Under the pieces are notes generated by a model. It was not told the DNA's origin and searched no databases. It was given only the letters and a program-made list of their open reading frames with translations. Both the position numbers and the translations under genes were made by a program. From NCBI GenBank assembly GCA_017987615.1, contig JAGNTI010000076.1, positions 1 to 6,372 on the forward strand: a stretch of 6,372 nt of DNA. Reading direction: 5' to 3'. The DNA is from Sediminibacterium sp. (lineage in GTDB: Bacteria > Bacteroidota > Bacteroidia > Chitinophagales > Chitinophagaceae). Below, one piece after another: positions 5,610 to 6,372 of the stretch. Every line of letters starts with the position of its first letter. The first letter of the stretch is position 1.

Positions 5610-6372
5610 ATGTTAGCTACTATTTTTCAAATAGGGTTATTTATTTTTTGCTATGTGAGTGTTTGGTTTGTAATTTCTTTACTCATAAAACGAAATGATA
5701 TTGCTGATATAGCTTGGGGGCTGGGGTTTGTAGCCATTGTAATATTTTTATTTATAACACAAGCACCTACATTACAATCATGCATTGTTTATATTCTTAC
5801 AATTATTTGGGGTATGCGTTTGGCTATTCATATTGGTGTAAGAAGCAAGGGTAAACCCGAAGATTTCAGGTATAAAAAATGGAGAGACGAGTGGGGCAAG
5901 TATTTTGTGCTTAGATCTTATTTACAAGTGTATTTATTGCAAGGTTTTTTTATGTGGATTATTAGCCTGCCAATAATAGTGGTATCGATGGCCAAAAATC
6001 AAATAATCAGTCCATTTGTATTGGCCGGATCAATTATTTGGTTAATTGGTTTTGCATTTGAATCGATTGGGGATTATCAGTTAATGCTATTTATAAAGCA
6101 GAGGCAAAACAAATCTGATATCATGCAAACAGGTTTGTGGAAATATACGCGTCATCCAAATTATTTTGGTGAAGTACTAGTGTGGTGGGGAATATGTATA
6201 ATGGTATTGCCGCTAGAGTATGGACTCTGGACCATCATTAGTCCAATCACCATTAGCTTTTTATTACTTTATGTATCTGGCATACCCATGCTTGAAGCAA
6301 AGTATAACCACAATCAAGCATTTCAAGAGTATAAAAAAAGAACGAGTTCGTTTTTCCCAATGCTTCCTAAAA
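5610..6372 (+). CDS. DUF1295 family membrane protein, steroid 5-alpha-reductase-like (partial, 3' end off the right edge)
   Basis: Starts at ATG 5610, one base after the DUF2177 stop, and stays open for 254 codons to the window end. The protein begins MLATIFQIGLFIFCYVSVWF and has about six membrane segments (near residues 4-26, 35-52, 57-77, 107-127, 133-152 and 190-225). Family marks are RNDIADIAWGLGF (28-40), GLWKYTRHPNYFGE (175-188) and YKKRTSSFFPMLPK at the visible end. RHPNYFGE is the cofactor-region motif shared across DUF1295 (PF06966), steroid 5-alpha reductases and isoprenylcysteine methyltransferases. The likely activity is a membrane reductase or transferase acting on a lipid, but the substrate is unknown. 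Family proteins are about 255-265 residues, so only a few codons should be missing. The tight junction implies translational coupling with DUF2177. Confidence 0.93.
   Translation, partial: MLATIFQIGLFIFCYVSVWFVISLLIKRNDIADIAWGLGFVAIVIFLFITQAPTLQSCIVYILTIIWGMRLAIHIGVRSKGKPEDFRYKKWRDEWGKYFVLRSYLQVYLLQGFFMWIISLPIIVVSMAKNQIISPFVLAGSIIWLIGFAFESIGDYQLMLFIKQRQNKSDIMQTGLWKYTRHPNYFGEVLVWWGICIMVLPLEYGLWTIISPITISFLLLYVSGIPMLEAKYNHNQAFQEYKKRTSSFFPMLPK

Overview
The window looks like a piece of chromosome from an AT-rich Bacteroidota bacterium, probably near Chitinophagaceae. This is inferred from gene content and signals, not from a marker gene. The start codons lack clear Shine-Dalgarno sequences. Two intergenic stretches carry -33 TTTG/TTG plus -7 TAnnTTTG-like elements typical of this phylum. 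The protein families (His-rich single-pass membrane proteins, the short pterin dehydratase) are of Bacteroidota type. There are eight genes, two of them cut by the window edges. No RNA gene, IS element or CRISPR array was seen.

Left block, minus strand (1-2267): three consecutive paralogous genes spaced 9 and 15 nt apart, read 2267 -> 1, the last running off the left edge. Each encodes a protein starting MEVHHHSH, followed by a basic stretch, one membrane segment and a long helical domain with an LKNAGG-R-like motif. The family is uncharacterised. The 5' ends of the two downstream copies are almost identical over 76 bp although the rest of the genes has diverged strongly, which suggests recent gene conversion or selection on the start region.

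Middle block (2268-4840): a 121-bp divergent promoter region leads right into a secreted NTF2/SnoaL-like protein (2389-2943, +). That gene converges, with a single base between stop codons, on a 631-residue secreted CocE/NonD-family serine hydrolase (2945-4840, -) with a recognisable Ser/Asp/His triad and C-terminal jelly-roll domain.

Right block, plus strand (4953-6372): after a 112-bp divergent region comes a compact operon. It holds a short 4a-hydroxytetrahydrobiopterin dehydratase, a DUF2177 membrane protein and a DUF1295 (steroid 5-alpha-reductase-like) membrane protein cut by the right edge. DUF2177 and DUF1295 genes are often found in clusters with cyclopropane-fatty-acid-synthase-like methyltransferases and FAD oxidoreductases, so the operon may continue into a lipid-modification cluster outside the window. 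That continuation is inference.

The most unusual material is the tandem paralog array. The rest consists of recognisable families in a tightly packed layout.
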